Assembly (NCBI GenBank): GCA_013397695.1
Contig: VYZI01000237.1
Location: 976,413 to 1,040,412 of the forward strand
Reading direction: 5' to 3'
Length of the DNA stretch: 64,000 nt
Origin: Centropus unirufus
Lineage: Eukaryota; Chordata; Aves; Cuculiformes; Centropidae
Shown here: positions 1 through 13,103 of the stretch, one piece after another
How positions within the stretch are numbered: the first letter of the stretch is position 1
How the letters are laid out: each line of letters opens with the position of its first letter
Notes under the pieces: model-generated
Databases searched by the model: none
What the model was told of the DNA's origin: nothing
Seen by the model: the letters and a program-made list of their open reading frames with translations, nothing else
Position numbers and translations under genes: made by a program

Positions 1-3000
1 CTGTCAGATGCTATCAACATCTGGCTACCTCTGCCTGGGTTTGTAAATGGCATATGATAGTGCAGGTTGACAGTCTGTAGCTGCACCTGACCAGGACGGC
101 ATTTTGTACTGTGACAGCTGAAAACGGAGCAAAATTGATGGAAAGGTAACCTTTAAAAAGGCAAGCACAGAAGCATTAGGCACCTGTTTGCTTTATTGAC
201 AGGGCAGGCTTTGTTTAAGAAGAATAGCAAGTATATTTAATCTTCATTTCAAAAGACACAGAGGCGTTAAAGGGTAAAGAGATGCCTCTGGGACAAAACT
301 GCAGTCTTTATTCATCCCAATGTTCATTGTTTTGGAAAGTGGAGTTTGATTTAATAACTTAACCCTTGTGTTCTTACTCCCCATTTCCACTGCACTGACT
401 TCTGGGACTCTAGACTTCATCTTAAAGTTCATAATTACACGAAACTGGCAACAGCAACATGTTCTGGTTCCAGGTCAAATAACACCAGAGAATAAAGGAG
501 GAGATATTAATTATAGAGTGGATAATTGCTTCCTTAGCAGCTAATCCTCCCATTTATCCACCCAAAAGGTCAGATCCAGAAACCCAACACCCTTTCAAAC
601 TACAGTGAATAATTTGTCCTTGTGGCCCTACGCCAGGACTCTTGGCTATGCACTAATCTGGACTACTTAGGAGTAAAGAGCCTGCACCAGCCATTTAAAG
701 AAAATGTAAACATGCATTTTTCTTCCTGGCCACTTGAAATAAGCACCTTAAACCAGTCAGAAACAGGCACAAATGCAATTCATCACAACCAGTTTCTGTT
801 GTTTAGCCAAGGCAAGCAACACTTTGGTGTCTCATTATGCAAAGACAAGGCAAAACACAAGGGCTGCAAGTCTGTCTTCACTTAAACTGGTGTGAGGCAC
901 GACTCCGTTCAGGGAAAGATCTGCTAGGTTAAGCACTAAGGCATTCTTCTTCTTCCCAAGAAGGGAAAAAGGTGGCTTTCATCAGCTCTACCAATACCAA
1001 GCTTACCACCGGTGCTGCCAATGCACATCATCTCTGAGCAGACACAGTCCCAGGCTTCAAGCCAAAGCCATTTGGAGTCAGAGGGCCAAGAAAATAGTCT
1101 GGCAGCAGGTCAGTGGCCTCTAACTAATAAGACCAAACAAAATAGTAAAGTTAATATTATTTTCCTATAATGAATCCTATTGATCAACCACCTTGGATGT
1201 GTGATTTGTGCAGAGAACCATGGTGAGATCTTTTTTTAGATAAATAAGGCTTTTTCTCTCTGCGAACACCTAAAACCCATCAAGCAAGCAAGCATTTGCC
1301 TTGCTATCTCTAATTCTCACCTCCAAACCATCTGCTCTATTTTATTTTGGTCAGACTGTTCTTACATCCCCACGCATAGGAATTCTCACATGACAGGCAG
1401 TGTGACAGCAAGGCAAGTGATGGGGAAAAAGCCATCATGTCAAGCAACAGCTGGAAATCTGCTCCTTGCCACCACCCCTTCCACAAATCCCGTGCACACT
1501 TTCCCCCACCCCAGCTGTAGAACTGGACCGTACTTCTGAATGAACATAAAACTAAACTCAACAAATTTTGTTTTAAACAACTTGGAAGCAGCAGAGGAAG
1601 TTCTTGCATTAAAAAACTACAGTATTATTAATTGCAGATGCCCTAATGGCAGATTCCTTTTTGGTAAGGTTAGACATCCACGGGGAAGCTTTGCTCCATT
1701 AGTTATTCCAAAAGAGAATGCAACAACTTTAGTGACATGGGCTCAGATCCAGATTCAATATAAGATGTAGCTCTTGAGTCCAGTTTGAAGCCTTTACTTC
1801 CCACCAAAACTCAACCAAGAAGCCAGGAGTCTGAGCTGGAGCGATGATCCTACTTTCTTAAGTTCCTAATTAAGTCACCACGTTTAAAAGATCATTTGAA
1901 GGAACTGACTTCTGGATCTGCATCTCCTTTTTTGCCCCTTAAGGGAACAATCAGGACACTGGACAGGGAAGGTGCTAACTTCCAGTCCCTCGGGTAAGGA
2001 AGGACCATGACCACGCTGACTTTTCACATGAGCAACCACCTCGGACAGGGCGGAGCAAAGCATTTTGCTTTATTTCCTGTAATATCAAGATAACCAAACA
2101 AGCCTTAATAGCTTCTGACAAAACTGGACAAACAAGATAATGCTGTTGACACAAAAGAGCTGAATGAATGCATGAGACAGATGAGGGGGTGTTCTCATTA
2201 CATTTAAAAATTATTCAATATCTTGTATTTCATGCATCAACCACTCATTTGTTTTCTTTTTTGATGGCACCTTTTGCTCCCCACACAGCCCAGAATGGTG
2301 ATATGTTACAGGACAACAGAAAAATTTTAATATTAAATATCAGCAATTTCCTTGGCATACACAGCAAGTATTTTAAGGCCATATTTCCCAGTCTTCGCTC
2401 CACTTTCTGATCAGAAAGGGACTTTGGAGAGCTGGGAAAAGCCAGTGCCCCAGCAGCAGCTGGCAGGGACACCACTTGTACTCTGTAGTTATGTAACTCT
2501 TTAGTTATGTCTATGCTGCCTTGGAAAGAAAGCCAGTAAGAGACCTCCCCAGCCTTAGCTCTGGGCAGAATTTGATCTTCCCTTCAAGACACAAAACACC
2601 ATATAATCAAACTCTGCTAATCAAATCAAAGTAATTTTGAGCAACAATCCTGTTGCAGAGGCTCCATTATCTGAAGAGCGCCTGCTTTGCATTTGAACTA
2701 CACCTTTGGGGTTTTACCACTGGGTTCGGAGGCTTTTTAAAATTCCTTCCCCCCTCCCCGACCCTGCTTGTGAGTCAGCCTCTGCCTGCAACATTCCTCA
2801 GAGAAATGCCTTTGTTTCCTTTCCTGTTGGGAAACCTCCTGCCATACAGCGGGCACCGTCACAGCCTGGTAAGCTGGTACTTTGTTATGCTTTTCCACTC
2901 CAACAGCTCCCTGCAACCATCAGCTGCAAAGCAACTTACAGAGGCTGCCAATTCATTTACTGGGCCATTAATCAATGTATTCTATCCCGGTAGCTCGCAA

Positions 3001-5352
3001 ACAGATAAAAGCCATGCAGGGCCAGAGGAGAGATGCCAGATTGCCCATGCTTGGCTGAGCTGTACTTGGTTCAGCTTCCCCTCTCTGCAAGGGCAGAAGG
3101 GGAGGGAAGAGGTTGGAAAAGCAGCTGGGAGGGCTCTGGCAGACGTATGGTGGTACATTAAAATCAGATGGCTGAAGCCGTTTTCCTGCCCCCTCTCCTC
3201 GGATGGAAACACCCAATTCATACAGAAATGGGTTCCTTGAACTGCCAGGTCTTACTTTGGATAGTTGAAGAGGTGCCCGGCCCTTGGCCACGGCATCACA
3301 CAGGCTCCCCATTTCAAACAGCTTTATATACAATGTGAGGACCCACCAGAAGCAGGACAGGAAATGGAACTCATCTGGTTCCCAATATCCATTTTTCTGT
3401 CATGTAGAAAGACGTGACAAAACCATTGGTGTTTGTACTATAGGACACTTGGACAAGTATCCATTGAGTACCTCTGACAGACTGGGCCAGGGAGCAGGTC
3501 ACAAAAACAGTTCTCATGGCCAGAAGTTACTCTCTCTCCACATGTTGGGGCAACTTAGGGAAGAGGATACCTGGGAGCAAAGGTGGTAAATTTTTCTGGC
3601 AGACACCTCCACCCCTGGGAATTCAAGACACTTCTAAATGACCATCGTCCTGACTGCAGGTCCCCAGACACACAGTGTATTTACATCTCACTTCCAGCTG
3701 GGCCACCAGGGCTGGCAAGACATTATATGCAGGGTCACTGGGGTATGTGTGGCACAGAGCTGGCAATGAAATGGGGGAACCCTCCTCTGCCCAGGCAGCA
3801 CTCCACACCGTGCTCAGACTGCAGAGGTGCGGGGATGTACAGCAGCGTGCCACTTCAGGCATGAGGACATGCTGGCTGCAGCCACCCTCCAACACAGCCC
3901 ATCACTTCTGCAAGACAGCCAAGGCATTGAAAAGCATCGTCCCTGGACCACCAATACAGTGCTTACGGAGACGAACCCCAGTTAATATTTATGGGGCAGT
4001 TTAACCCGCTCACTTTCTTCCAGGCTTTTACTACCAGCCCAGCCTTAATTTCCACTGTTCATTGACACAAACGTTTCCAGAGAGAAGAGCATTGAATGCC
4101 TCCAAACTCATTTACCTCACAAGGTACAGGGTGGGTCCTGTATAAACAGGGATTTTTGTTTTAGGGCGCCTGACAAAGCAGAGCCTGACTGGGAAAGGTC
4201 AGGGGAAAAATCTGGTTTCAATCAAACCTTGTTGAGGGTTGGGGAAATTTTCCCCTCTTGTGGGTCAGGGTGATGCTTGAACTCTGCTTGCCTCAGCTTC
4301 CCCACCCTCCCATCAAACCCCCCTCCCTGCCCTGCCCAGCATCTGGGGCCACTGGGATTTATAACGACCTCTCCCACAGCCACATCTCCTCTGGTACTGT
4401 CCCTGATGCTGCCAAGGGCCTCTGCTAGCTGCACTGCGTGGCAGCTGGATGCCCTTCCAGCAGAACCTAGACCCTTTGAAGGAAGACAAGGACCCTTGAT
4501 AGATAAATATTATCACATTAAATTCTGCTTCCTGCACATGGTTCACTCTTAGGAACACATTAGGTTGGAAGTGGCAGAGTCACATATATAATTTTTGAAG
4601 TGCTGCAGTGTCTAGGGCATTTAGAGGCAAAAAAATCCCATATTATCATGGATTTTGGCCCATGATAGTGTAAATAGGACTCAACACTGGGGCTAAGAAA
4701 CTGGAGCCTATATTACTCTATGGGGATGGTAAAGGATCCTAGGAGTACGGTCCAGCTAGGTTTAACCTGAGCTACTCACAGGATGTATAAATGTCTCTAT
4801 CGCTGTTACGATATGTCATTGTACACTCACTGAAGATCAAGCCTGTTGAGCCACACACACTGAACTACTAGGAAAAAGTTCCTCCTCTCCCTTCTTCCAG
4901 GATACAGAGCACTGGCTGGCTGCGTCCCAGGCACCAGCACTTTTTCCAATAAGTCTTCTTATCAGAAATACACTTTTCATTATTTCACAGCCAGATTAAT
5001 TGTGGCTACTCTCCTGGACACTGATTTATAGACTAATTGCTATTATCAGGCTGCTCCAAACTTGGGCACTCATCAGCAGAGCTGCCACAATGGCCCAGAG
5101 CACAGGACAAACCTTTGCCTGCACTGGATGCTTGCTCAAAAGAAAACAGCACCAGGATGCTGCCAGGTAGAGTGGCCAGAGTATGCAATTGGATTTCCTC
5201 AGCTCTGGGTTTGGGCAATACAGCCAAGCTGGGCAAATTCTGCTCATTGTTTTTTTTCCCGGGAAAAATACTGGCGTGGGTAGGTGAGGAAGGTAAGGAA
5301 TGAGTGCATGCATTGAGCATGGAGCCAAGCAGAAAGGAGGACCATATCCAAC
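1..5352. other. Non-coding stretch, no feature recognised
   Basis: No exon with family similarity, and no repeat beyond low-complexity sequence. The longest open frame (2653-3240, + strand, 195 codons) lies opposite similarly long frames, has no recognisable domain and reads as chance. Confidence 0.6.
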
Positions 5353-5432
5353 TTGGAACTAGATGATCTTTAAGGTTGGACTTAGATGATCTTTAAGGTC
5401 CCTTCAAACCCAAACGATTCTATGATTCTTCT
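5353..5432 (+). mobile_element. CR1 LINE 3' tail
   Basis: Only the last part of a CR1: TTAGATGATCTTTAAGGTCCCTTC and GATTCTATGATTC. A 23-base internal duplication (5353-5375 and 5376-5398) sits in the tail. Confidence 0.75.
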
Positions 5433-6018
5433 TCTAGGGTATCTCTTGGGCCACAACCCTGTAGGAAAACTCAGGGTGGGAAGTGCATCAGCATGTGCTG
5501 GTGCTGAATACAAAAAAGTCAAGGAAAATGAAAGGAGCAGCAAGTCCTCTGTGAAACTAAAACCTGGTGACAGGACCACAGGCCGGGCCAAGCCAAAAAA
5601 GAGGGGTTCCCACCTCTAAGATACTCTTGAAAACTGCAATTATTTTCCCTCTATTTTTTAGCCCCCAAACTACTATTTCTAGTTACTCTAATGGGGATGA
5701 AAGGACTGACCCAGAAAATGAAGAGTTGAAGCTAAAAAAAAAAACAAAAAAAAAAGATTTTGAAATGAGTCTGCAGTCTCATCTCAAAAACAAATATTGG
5801 GATTTCTGAATGTTAAGCCTTTCATACTTTTGGATAAGAGAACACCATAACCTCAACCTTCCCTACAGAGCAAAGATATTTATCAACCCCTTCCAAAAGA
5901 ATGAGATGTTGGGATTATTTTGTTCTTGCTGAGCCATTGATCATGTCACCACAGCCAGTGCCTCATTAACTTTTACTGAATGCCTCCCTCTTACTACCCA
6001 AAACTGGCGAAAAAGACC

Positions 6019-6033
6019 AAAAAAAAAAAAAAA
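6019..6033. repeat. A15 homopolymer
   Basis: Uninterrupted run of A; no flanking retroposon recognised. Confidence 0.85.
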
Positions 6034-9000
6034 GGCAGCAGGCTTGGATGAATCCCATGGGCCTGCACTCCACTGAGACATCACATAAATAAGTTTTTAG
6101 CTCAGAGGAATCACGTGTCACCTCTTGATACAGCTTTTTTTTTCTTCAAAGCTGCTATTGGCTCTCCTTCTTTCCAAATTAGCGGAACCACTATGGTAGG
6201 GGAACCACTATGCCAGGCCATCTGGCACATCAAAATTCATCTTCAGATTTCATTAACCAGCCCACTGACCCCAGTGTTTCCTCCCACTGACTAATGAGAT
6301 TAGCCCATCACCTCCTAATTGCAGCATTTATACCTAGTCCTTTTTACAACGCCCAAGAAAACAAACCCCCAGGTTGTTTCAGAGGGAATGAATGTCATTC
6401 TGCTCTTAGAACAAGCACAGCATTTCTAATAAGAGACAGCACATACATCAAATCAATTAATTAGTGTCCCTAGGTTGGAAAGAGAAAAATAGAAAATACA
6501 AGCATAAACACCATTTTCTTGCTCTTTGGGCTTGTTTAGCTCAATCAGAGCAGTACAAGGATAATTATGTAGCATCCCTCCTGGTAAGGGAGGAGCTGCA
6601 AGGCTGGTGATCCACTACGTAGACATTATGTGCAAGTTCTCTAACAGAAAGTGATATTCCAGCTCTACACCTCATCACCCTAATAGGAAGTTTCCTGCAA
6701 AAAGTATCCGAGGAAGACAGAAAGAAGGCCTTACAGAATCATTCGATACCAACTGCATATCAGCAAAGCTCCAAGAACTAAACAAAGCACAGGAGATGGG
6801 TTAAAAATCAGGATATAGGTTTTATTGCTGTCCACTTGAGTGTTTTTGAGCAGGATCCAACTAATTTAAGCTACCTGTCTGAGCCTTCTTCAGGTCGATG
6901 GAGAGAAACCAGCTATTATGGGATGCCAGTGATCTCTAGATGTAGGGGTAACACAAGTCAAAGGATGCATTTCCTAGAACCCCAAACAAACAGGTTAGGT
7001 TACATGAAGGTGTCTTTGCAACAGTTAAGAAAAGTGATATCCCGTTGTTGATGGCACAAGCAGGGCCTCAGTTTCTCCATCTGCAAAATAATCCCATAGG
7101 TGTTTATTCTCTGTGGGAAAAGGCCTGTACAGCCATGAATGATCAATGCTATTTAACTGTGAATTACTCTTGATAGATTTATTGACTGTGCTTGAATGTG
7201 TTACTGGAAATTCAGAACTAAGAGAGAAAAGAGGGGGAAAACATTATGGCTTTCAAGTAAAGCTAGAAAATTGAAAGTTGTCACAAACAAAAAGCACCTG
7301 GCCTGTCCTGACTTAAAGACAAACCAAGCCTCAAAGGTGTTCACCTGTAACCTTACCTTACTACTACAGGTTTTAAAGTTTCCAGAACAGTCCTCAAAGC
7401 CTCATTAGAAACAACAATAAAGATTTATAACTGGCATGAAGAAGCCATCAGGGCAAGAATAAAGCAGCCTCTACCAGAGTCCTCAAAACACACCAAGCTT
7501 TGCTCATTCCTGAGCATCAGGGGGGCTGGATGCACCCTTGACATGGCCAGGCAATACTCAGATGGAGAATAGTCTGGAAGAGTAGATTTCCACACTTCCG
7601 TCCATGAATTTCCTGCATGCTCAATCTCAGTCTAAACACACCATCAGGTGGATATTTCCTTACCCCTCCTTAGCACACTTTTTGTGTTAGATGTGCCTTC
7701 CACATGCCTAATGTCTATAAAAACTTTTCACCCTTAGTGCACATCCCACAGCGGCTGGAGCACAGCTGAGCTCTGTTATCACATGAGCCAGGCACCATTT
7801 ACATGACAGCTTCTCTGCAATGCAAATCAGACCCATTGTCACCGATGGAAAAAAGCCCTAAATGAAAAGTTACTGCCCCTTGAGAGTCATCCCTTCCAGA
7901 ACAGAAAAGAGCATTGAACTCACCCTTGCCCCACCACCAACCACCACCAGGCCAAGTGTTCAGGGAAAAGCCTGATGTTCCTCCGCATCCATCAGTGCTG
8001 CCATTCAGCCAGTAACATGGGGCTGTGGTGCAGGCAGCTCTGACAATGTCAGGACATGGGTCCTAAAGCAAGGGATCCAGCATTTTGTAGCTTGGGCTGC
8101 TTTGGCCAGCAAACCCAAAACTGCCGCTCTGTACTAACCCTCCAACCTCAACAATGCTAAGAAGGGCTTTAGGTGACAGCTCTGCATCCAACAGACATGG
8201 ATACTAGGGTAACTTCTCACCCAGGGTACTAACAGCATCCTGCAGCCCTCACTAACCCCACAGCAGAAAAGTAGTTTTCAACCAGCAGAAGATTTTGCAT
8301 GAAGGGACAGATCTGTGCTTAAAGACAATTCTGGAATCTCCTAGGACCAAGGCAGGGCAAGCATTAGTAAAACACACAAAGTTTGGACCAAGTAATTTTT
8401 TATACAGCTCTGGGGAGCAAAGGAGGCTCAGCTAGACTGCAGCCCCAGTGGTGAAGAAGGCAGTAGGGGTGTTTCATTCTCTGTCACCTCTGCAAGAGGG
8501 CCAGGGGGACCCTAGAGGAGATCATATCAGAGCTCTCTGTCATCAGGCTGAGGCAGCAAAGAAAATGCCACCACCACACACAGCTGCAGCTTTGCCTTTC
8601 TCGAGCTCCAGGCAGCCACCATGGGTCTTACAGGCTAGCAACCCGCTGAAGCAGCGTCTCTCCAAAAGCTCATGCTAGCAAAACTTCACAGACACGGGAA
8701 ACCCCACTGTACGCTCCTTTGGAATTTCCTACAGTCTTTTGGATGGCTAAAGTGCACAAAAAGGCATTCTTTCCAGGAGTAACTCCAGCTGACTCTTCAC
8801 AGACAGGATTCAAGTGAAAACACTCATTTGAAAGCAGCAGATAGACAGGAGACCATCTATCTCACCACTTGCTCAGAAATATCCGTCTGCTTCAGGTGAC
8901 CTTTCTGTATCAGAATGCCTTAAGAGAGGCAGCACTACTAACGGGGCCATACATCTACCCTTCAACTACCCAAACCCAAAACTATTTAGGAATTCCCATG

Positions 9001-9606
9001 ATCCAGGCAACTATGGGCACTGAGCTAAAAAAACATCAAAAAATCATCTAGCAAGGAAAAAAGCTAGAGTGGAAGACACACAGAGACTCTCAGGAGACAC
9101 ATAATCAAAAGAGACAGGCAGGGCAACAGCAGCCGAGTCCCACGGACCCCAGGCTTTTTTCGTGAGCTCTGGGGCCATGTAGGCAGGGGCGCATGGGCGG
9201 CCTGTGACAGTCTCTTAAATCACAGGCTCCGCTCACACTTGAGCCTGGCTTGGGGCTACAGTCCCAGACTTCAGGAGACAAGTGTTGTGCCTCCGATTGG
9301 CCTGACAGTACTTTATTTCACTGAATGCAATTTCTTCCCTGTGTGCCTCATTCTTCCCCATGCACATAAAGGGTGGAAGTCTCTGAAAAAGCACTGAAAG
9401 ACATTCAGGGTGGGCATTAGTTATTATTTTTGACAGCACTAAACCAACATGGGAAAAGGGTTTCTTTGTTTTATTTTTTACCCCTGAGAAACTGAAGACA
9501 ATGTTCCATCCAATGCCTGCCTGATCCAGTGAGAGAGGCTGGCTCTGTCAGAGCACTGCCAAAGTTGGGCTTTGGAGGCAGTATTGTTTTTATTTCAGGA
9601 GAAAAG

Positions 9607-9623
9607 AAAAAAAAAAAAAAAAA
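9607..9623. repeat. A17 homopolymer
   Basis: Uninterrupted run of A with no recognisable retroposon body upstream. Confidence 0.85.
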
Positions 9624-12495
9624 GGAAATGAGCAATCCCAGAAGGAAAGAGTCTGAAGTCTGAATGCTTGCTCAGCCTGTGCCACGAAGAAAAGAGACTG
9701 CCATTGTCAAAGGGTGTTACATTGTTCTGGTCTTTCCGAGAAAGCTTAAAATATCCAGAAATGTAACAAGATCAGAAAACAGATCTGTTTCCTGGGCTGC
9801 CTATTTGCAGCCTGGCTGGTGAGAGAGAGGCTATAGCTTAGCAGTGTTAATTACCCTGGTTAACCCTTGTTCTTGCTAATGACGTTTACTTAAAAAGCCA
9901 TCAGGAGTGGGCACAAAGAGAAGCCAACTCTCCCTCATGTGAATGGCCCCACTGCTTTAAATTGAATTATTCACACAAGTCAGGACTCCTCACCGCTTAG
10001 GCCTTCGCTTCCATGTTAATCAATAGCAACAAATTACTGCAATAGCTAGCCAGGCTCATTCTTTCATTGGTGCCACTTCCAAACACTGTCCACAGCCTGC
10101 CCTCCCTGCTAGATGGCTTTGAGCAAGAACTTCCAGTCAGGAGTCAAGCTCCAGGTAATAACTCCAAGATCAGTCAGAGAAATAGGACACTGGAGAGGTG
10201 CAAGGACACAAAGATATCCTTAAGGATCAGAAAATGGCTCTTAACCCAGGAAGCTGTGGGATTCACCCCTCTTAATATCTTTATAATGGCCCCATTTCAT
10301 GGGAGCAGCTGGAATCAGCCAGGGCTGTATCTCTAATCTCCCAGACCTGAGAGGCCATGGAAAGAGGAAAAATTGCAGGGAATACAAATAAGCAGATAAA
10401 TAGACAGACAGATAGGGTGGTTCCCAAAAGCAGAATGTGAGGATGTAAAGGGAAGCTAGAGAACAACAGACATCCAACACCAGCACTGAGCTAGGGCCAA
10501 CACAGGCATACACAAGCCTCTCCAGAAGCAGCACCATCACAGCTCAGCACTGCGCCTGAGCCACAACATCTCCAGGACCAAGCCACCTCAAGGCTCTTGG
10601 TCCCTGTTGGTTGATAAAGCAGCATGAAAATCCATAGGCAATTCATCAAGAACTGATAACCATCACCAAGGAGGACAGACAGAGCCAACATATGTGAAAA
10701 CGTTTGTCTTTTCCCCAACAGAAAAAATTTCCTGTGTCCAGATGTTTAAGAGGTTGGTGTAAATAGGTCCAGATTTTCTGATCTGTAGAAGAGTGATGCC
10801 AAAGTAGAAGAAGATTGTCTTCTGCCTCACAGGTCAAACCAATGAAGTGGGGTCCTTAATCTCCAATACCCTGCAAGAGGCATCTTAGTCTTGCACTCAA
10901 ATGACTTAAATCAAGGGAAACATTTAAAAATCACTTTATCATTCATATTGTGATAACACACTGGTCAATCAACTTCCTTTTCACTGCCCAGCAGGCTTTC
11001 CCTGAGCAGAAATAATCACCACCAGCTCCACCACACAGATATGTGAGCGATGGGAAAATGCAGAGGAGGCTGGAGTGAACAAAAGGCACTTCAGGCCTGC
11101 TGGGGTCAGAATGTGTATCCCTACGGTAGGCTGGATTCCGCACTAATCCAGCTCTGTTTCTAATGAGATCGGTTCCCATTACAGCAAAAGGAGGTCCATG
11201 GCTTAATTTGCCAAGGGGACCATTGTCATGCAGCTTGGGGAAGCAAAATAATCTTATCAGTTTGAACTTGAACCCTGCCCTCCAATTACATGGACAATGT
11301 TTAAGAAAAGAGAGATAAAGGAAGAGCGATTTTCATTTATTCAGCGAGAAAAATGGATTGCCCAACACCAAGCTTCCTGCAGCTACTGACAGACCTTTAC
11401 ACTCAGCCACTGCTGAAAGGCACTAACTACTATCTGGGCATGCTAATGGTGAACTGTATTGAACCCAAATGGCACCAACCACACTCGGAGCACACTATAG
11501 CAGAGCCCCTACTCTTGCAGTAGAGCCCAAGTGGAAGCCTGGGGTTGGCAGCTAAAGACAAACAAACCCAAAGAGCAGGAAGAATCAGAACATTTTTTTG
11601 CCCCTTCTTGCTGAACATCCCTCTCTCTACCTCCCTATTCAACCCACCAGCTCCTCTTGGCTGCTATGGAGAGTATCCTCTTCTGGGAGTTCTGCATCCC
11701 ACACAACGCAGCTAAAACAAAGACCATTTTGGCAAATAACAGCCAGGCGTCTTCTATTCTTTTTTTTCTATAGAATTCATTCCATCAAAGTTGTTTAGCT
11801 GAACAAAACCCAGCGCTACCCTTTATTGTGAGGCTAACAATAAACTAACATGTGAGCACAGCGTGGGTCACAGATGTGTGCGCTTCATCATCAACTGTGG
11901 AGCCACTTCCCTGCTCGGCTCACTTTTATAAAGCTTTAACCTCTTTGAGCTGGAATTCAGCTTGAACACATAAACCAGGAAGCAAACAGTATTAACACAA
12001 CAGAAGAGGCCCCTGTACAAAAGATACATGAAGAGACAAATGTGCTTTGGAAACAGTCAGATCAACAACCTCAGTTTCCAAGGGGTTACCCACACAATAA
12101 AAATCCAGAGAGAAACTAAACTGGACACATCCCAGAGGGTCTATTTTTAGTGATATCACTTGCACCAGAAGACTTGTCATTGTGTCTTTGATTAGACTTT
12201 TACACTTTTTTTCACCTAAGAAGAAACAGAAACAAATGAATGACAATTTGAAGGGAGAATGTCTTAAAAATTACTTTTGAAGGATCTCTTCGAATTGGTT
12301 CTCAGAACTGATCCAAAATTTTCAATCCAATTGTAATTTCATCCCAAATAAAGAAACCCTCAAAACATGCCTGCTCTAAGAAAATAAAAAGCTATGTGAA
12401 ACCAGACCCTTCTTACAACTGCACTTTATGGGCTCAGACCACATCTGCCAACTGAAGGCTTGCTATCACATCCACCTCTAGCTCATATTACGTAT

Positions 12496-12539
12496 TAAAA
12501 AATGGTGTAATATTACATATAAAAAATGGTGTAATATTG
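12496..12539. repeat. 24-bp tandem duplication
   Basis: TAAAAAATGGTGTAATATT occurs at 12496 and 12520, just before the LTR. Confidence 0.85.
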
Positions 12540-12549
12540 TCCTTTCCTT

Positions 12550-13020
12550 AGCTTTCTGGGTCTGGTTGTGATGGAGTTAATTTTCTTTGTAGTAGCTCAT
12601 ATAATGCAGTGCTTTGGATCTGTGACCAAAGCCCTCCTGATAACATATTATTGTTTTCCCTGTTGCTGAACAGTGTTCACACAGCATCAACACTTTCTCC
12701 ACTTCTCACTCTGCAACACATCCCCCCCACCCCCACCAGGGAATAGGCTTGGAGGTGCACAAGAGGTGGGGTGACCCCAACTAACCAAAGAGTTATTCCA
12801 CGCCCTGAAATGTCACCTTCAGCAATAAAAAGGAATGGGAGTTAGGTATATCGGCCACCTTTTTCTTGGTAACTGGCTGAGCGTTGGTCTGCAGTGAGTG
12901 GATTTGTATCACTTATTTTGTTTGCTTTCTTTTTTTCTCCCATTTCTCCTTCGGAGTTACGAGGCTATTTTTAATCACAATCCATGAGTTTTCTTGCTCT
13001 TACTCTTTCTTTCTCAGACA
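12550..13020 (+). mobile_element. Solo LTR fragment, TguLTR5-like avian endogenous retrovirus
   Basis: Recognised by the ordered landmarks of this bird LTR group: GTTGTGATGGAGTTAATTTTC near the start, a GGTGCACAAGAGGTGGG segment, a GACCCCAACTAACCAAAG segment, CAGCAATAAAA (poly(A) signal near 12825) and CCATGAGTTTTCTTGCTC near the end. No viral coding sequence is present. The 3' terminus is missing or eroded. ORFs crossing it are incidental. Confidence 0.7.
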
Positions 13021-13057
13021 CATGGTGGAAATCTTGGGGTTGAACTATGCGGAGATA

Positions 13058-13103
13058 AGAGCTGGACTAGGTGATCCCTTCCAGTTCAGGTCATTGTGTG
13101 TTT
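13058..13103 (+). mobile_element. Possible CR1 3' fragment
   Basis: GCTGGACTAGGTGATCCCTTCCAGTTC resembles the CR1 3' end just after the LTR. Short and diverged. Confidence 0.35.

Larger units (their letters stand above)
5433..12495. other. Non-coding stretch with A-rich runs
   Basis: Contains homopolymer A runs (about 5733-5756, 6019, 9607) but no gene or dispersed repeat I recognise. Confidence 0.6.

Noticed and set aside
2653..3240. 195-codon open frame on + strand in the left region
   Set aside because: No recognisable domain or family match, overlapping open frames on both strands, no splice or promoter context. Frames of this length are expected by chance in 35 kb of moderately GC-rich DNA.
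9607..9623. A17 run as the tail of a processed pseudogene
   Set aside because: No gene-like sequence upstream and no flanking direct repeat, so treated as a plain homopolymer.
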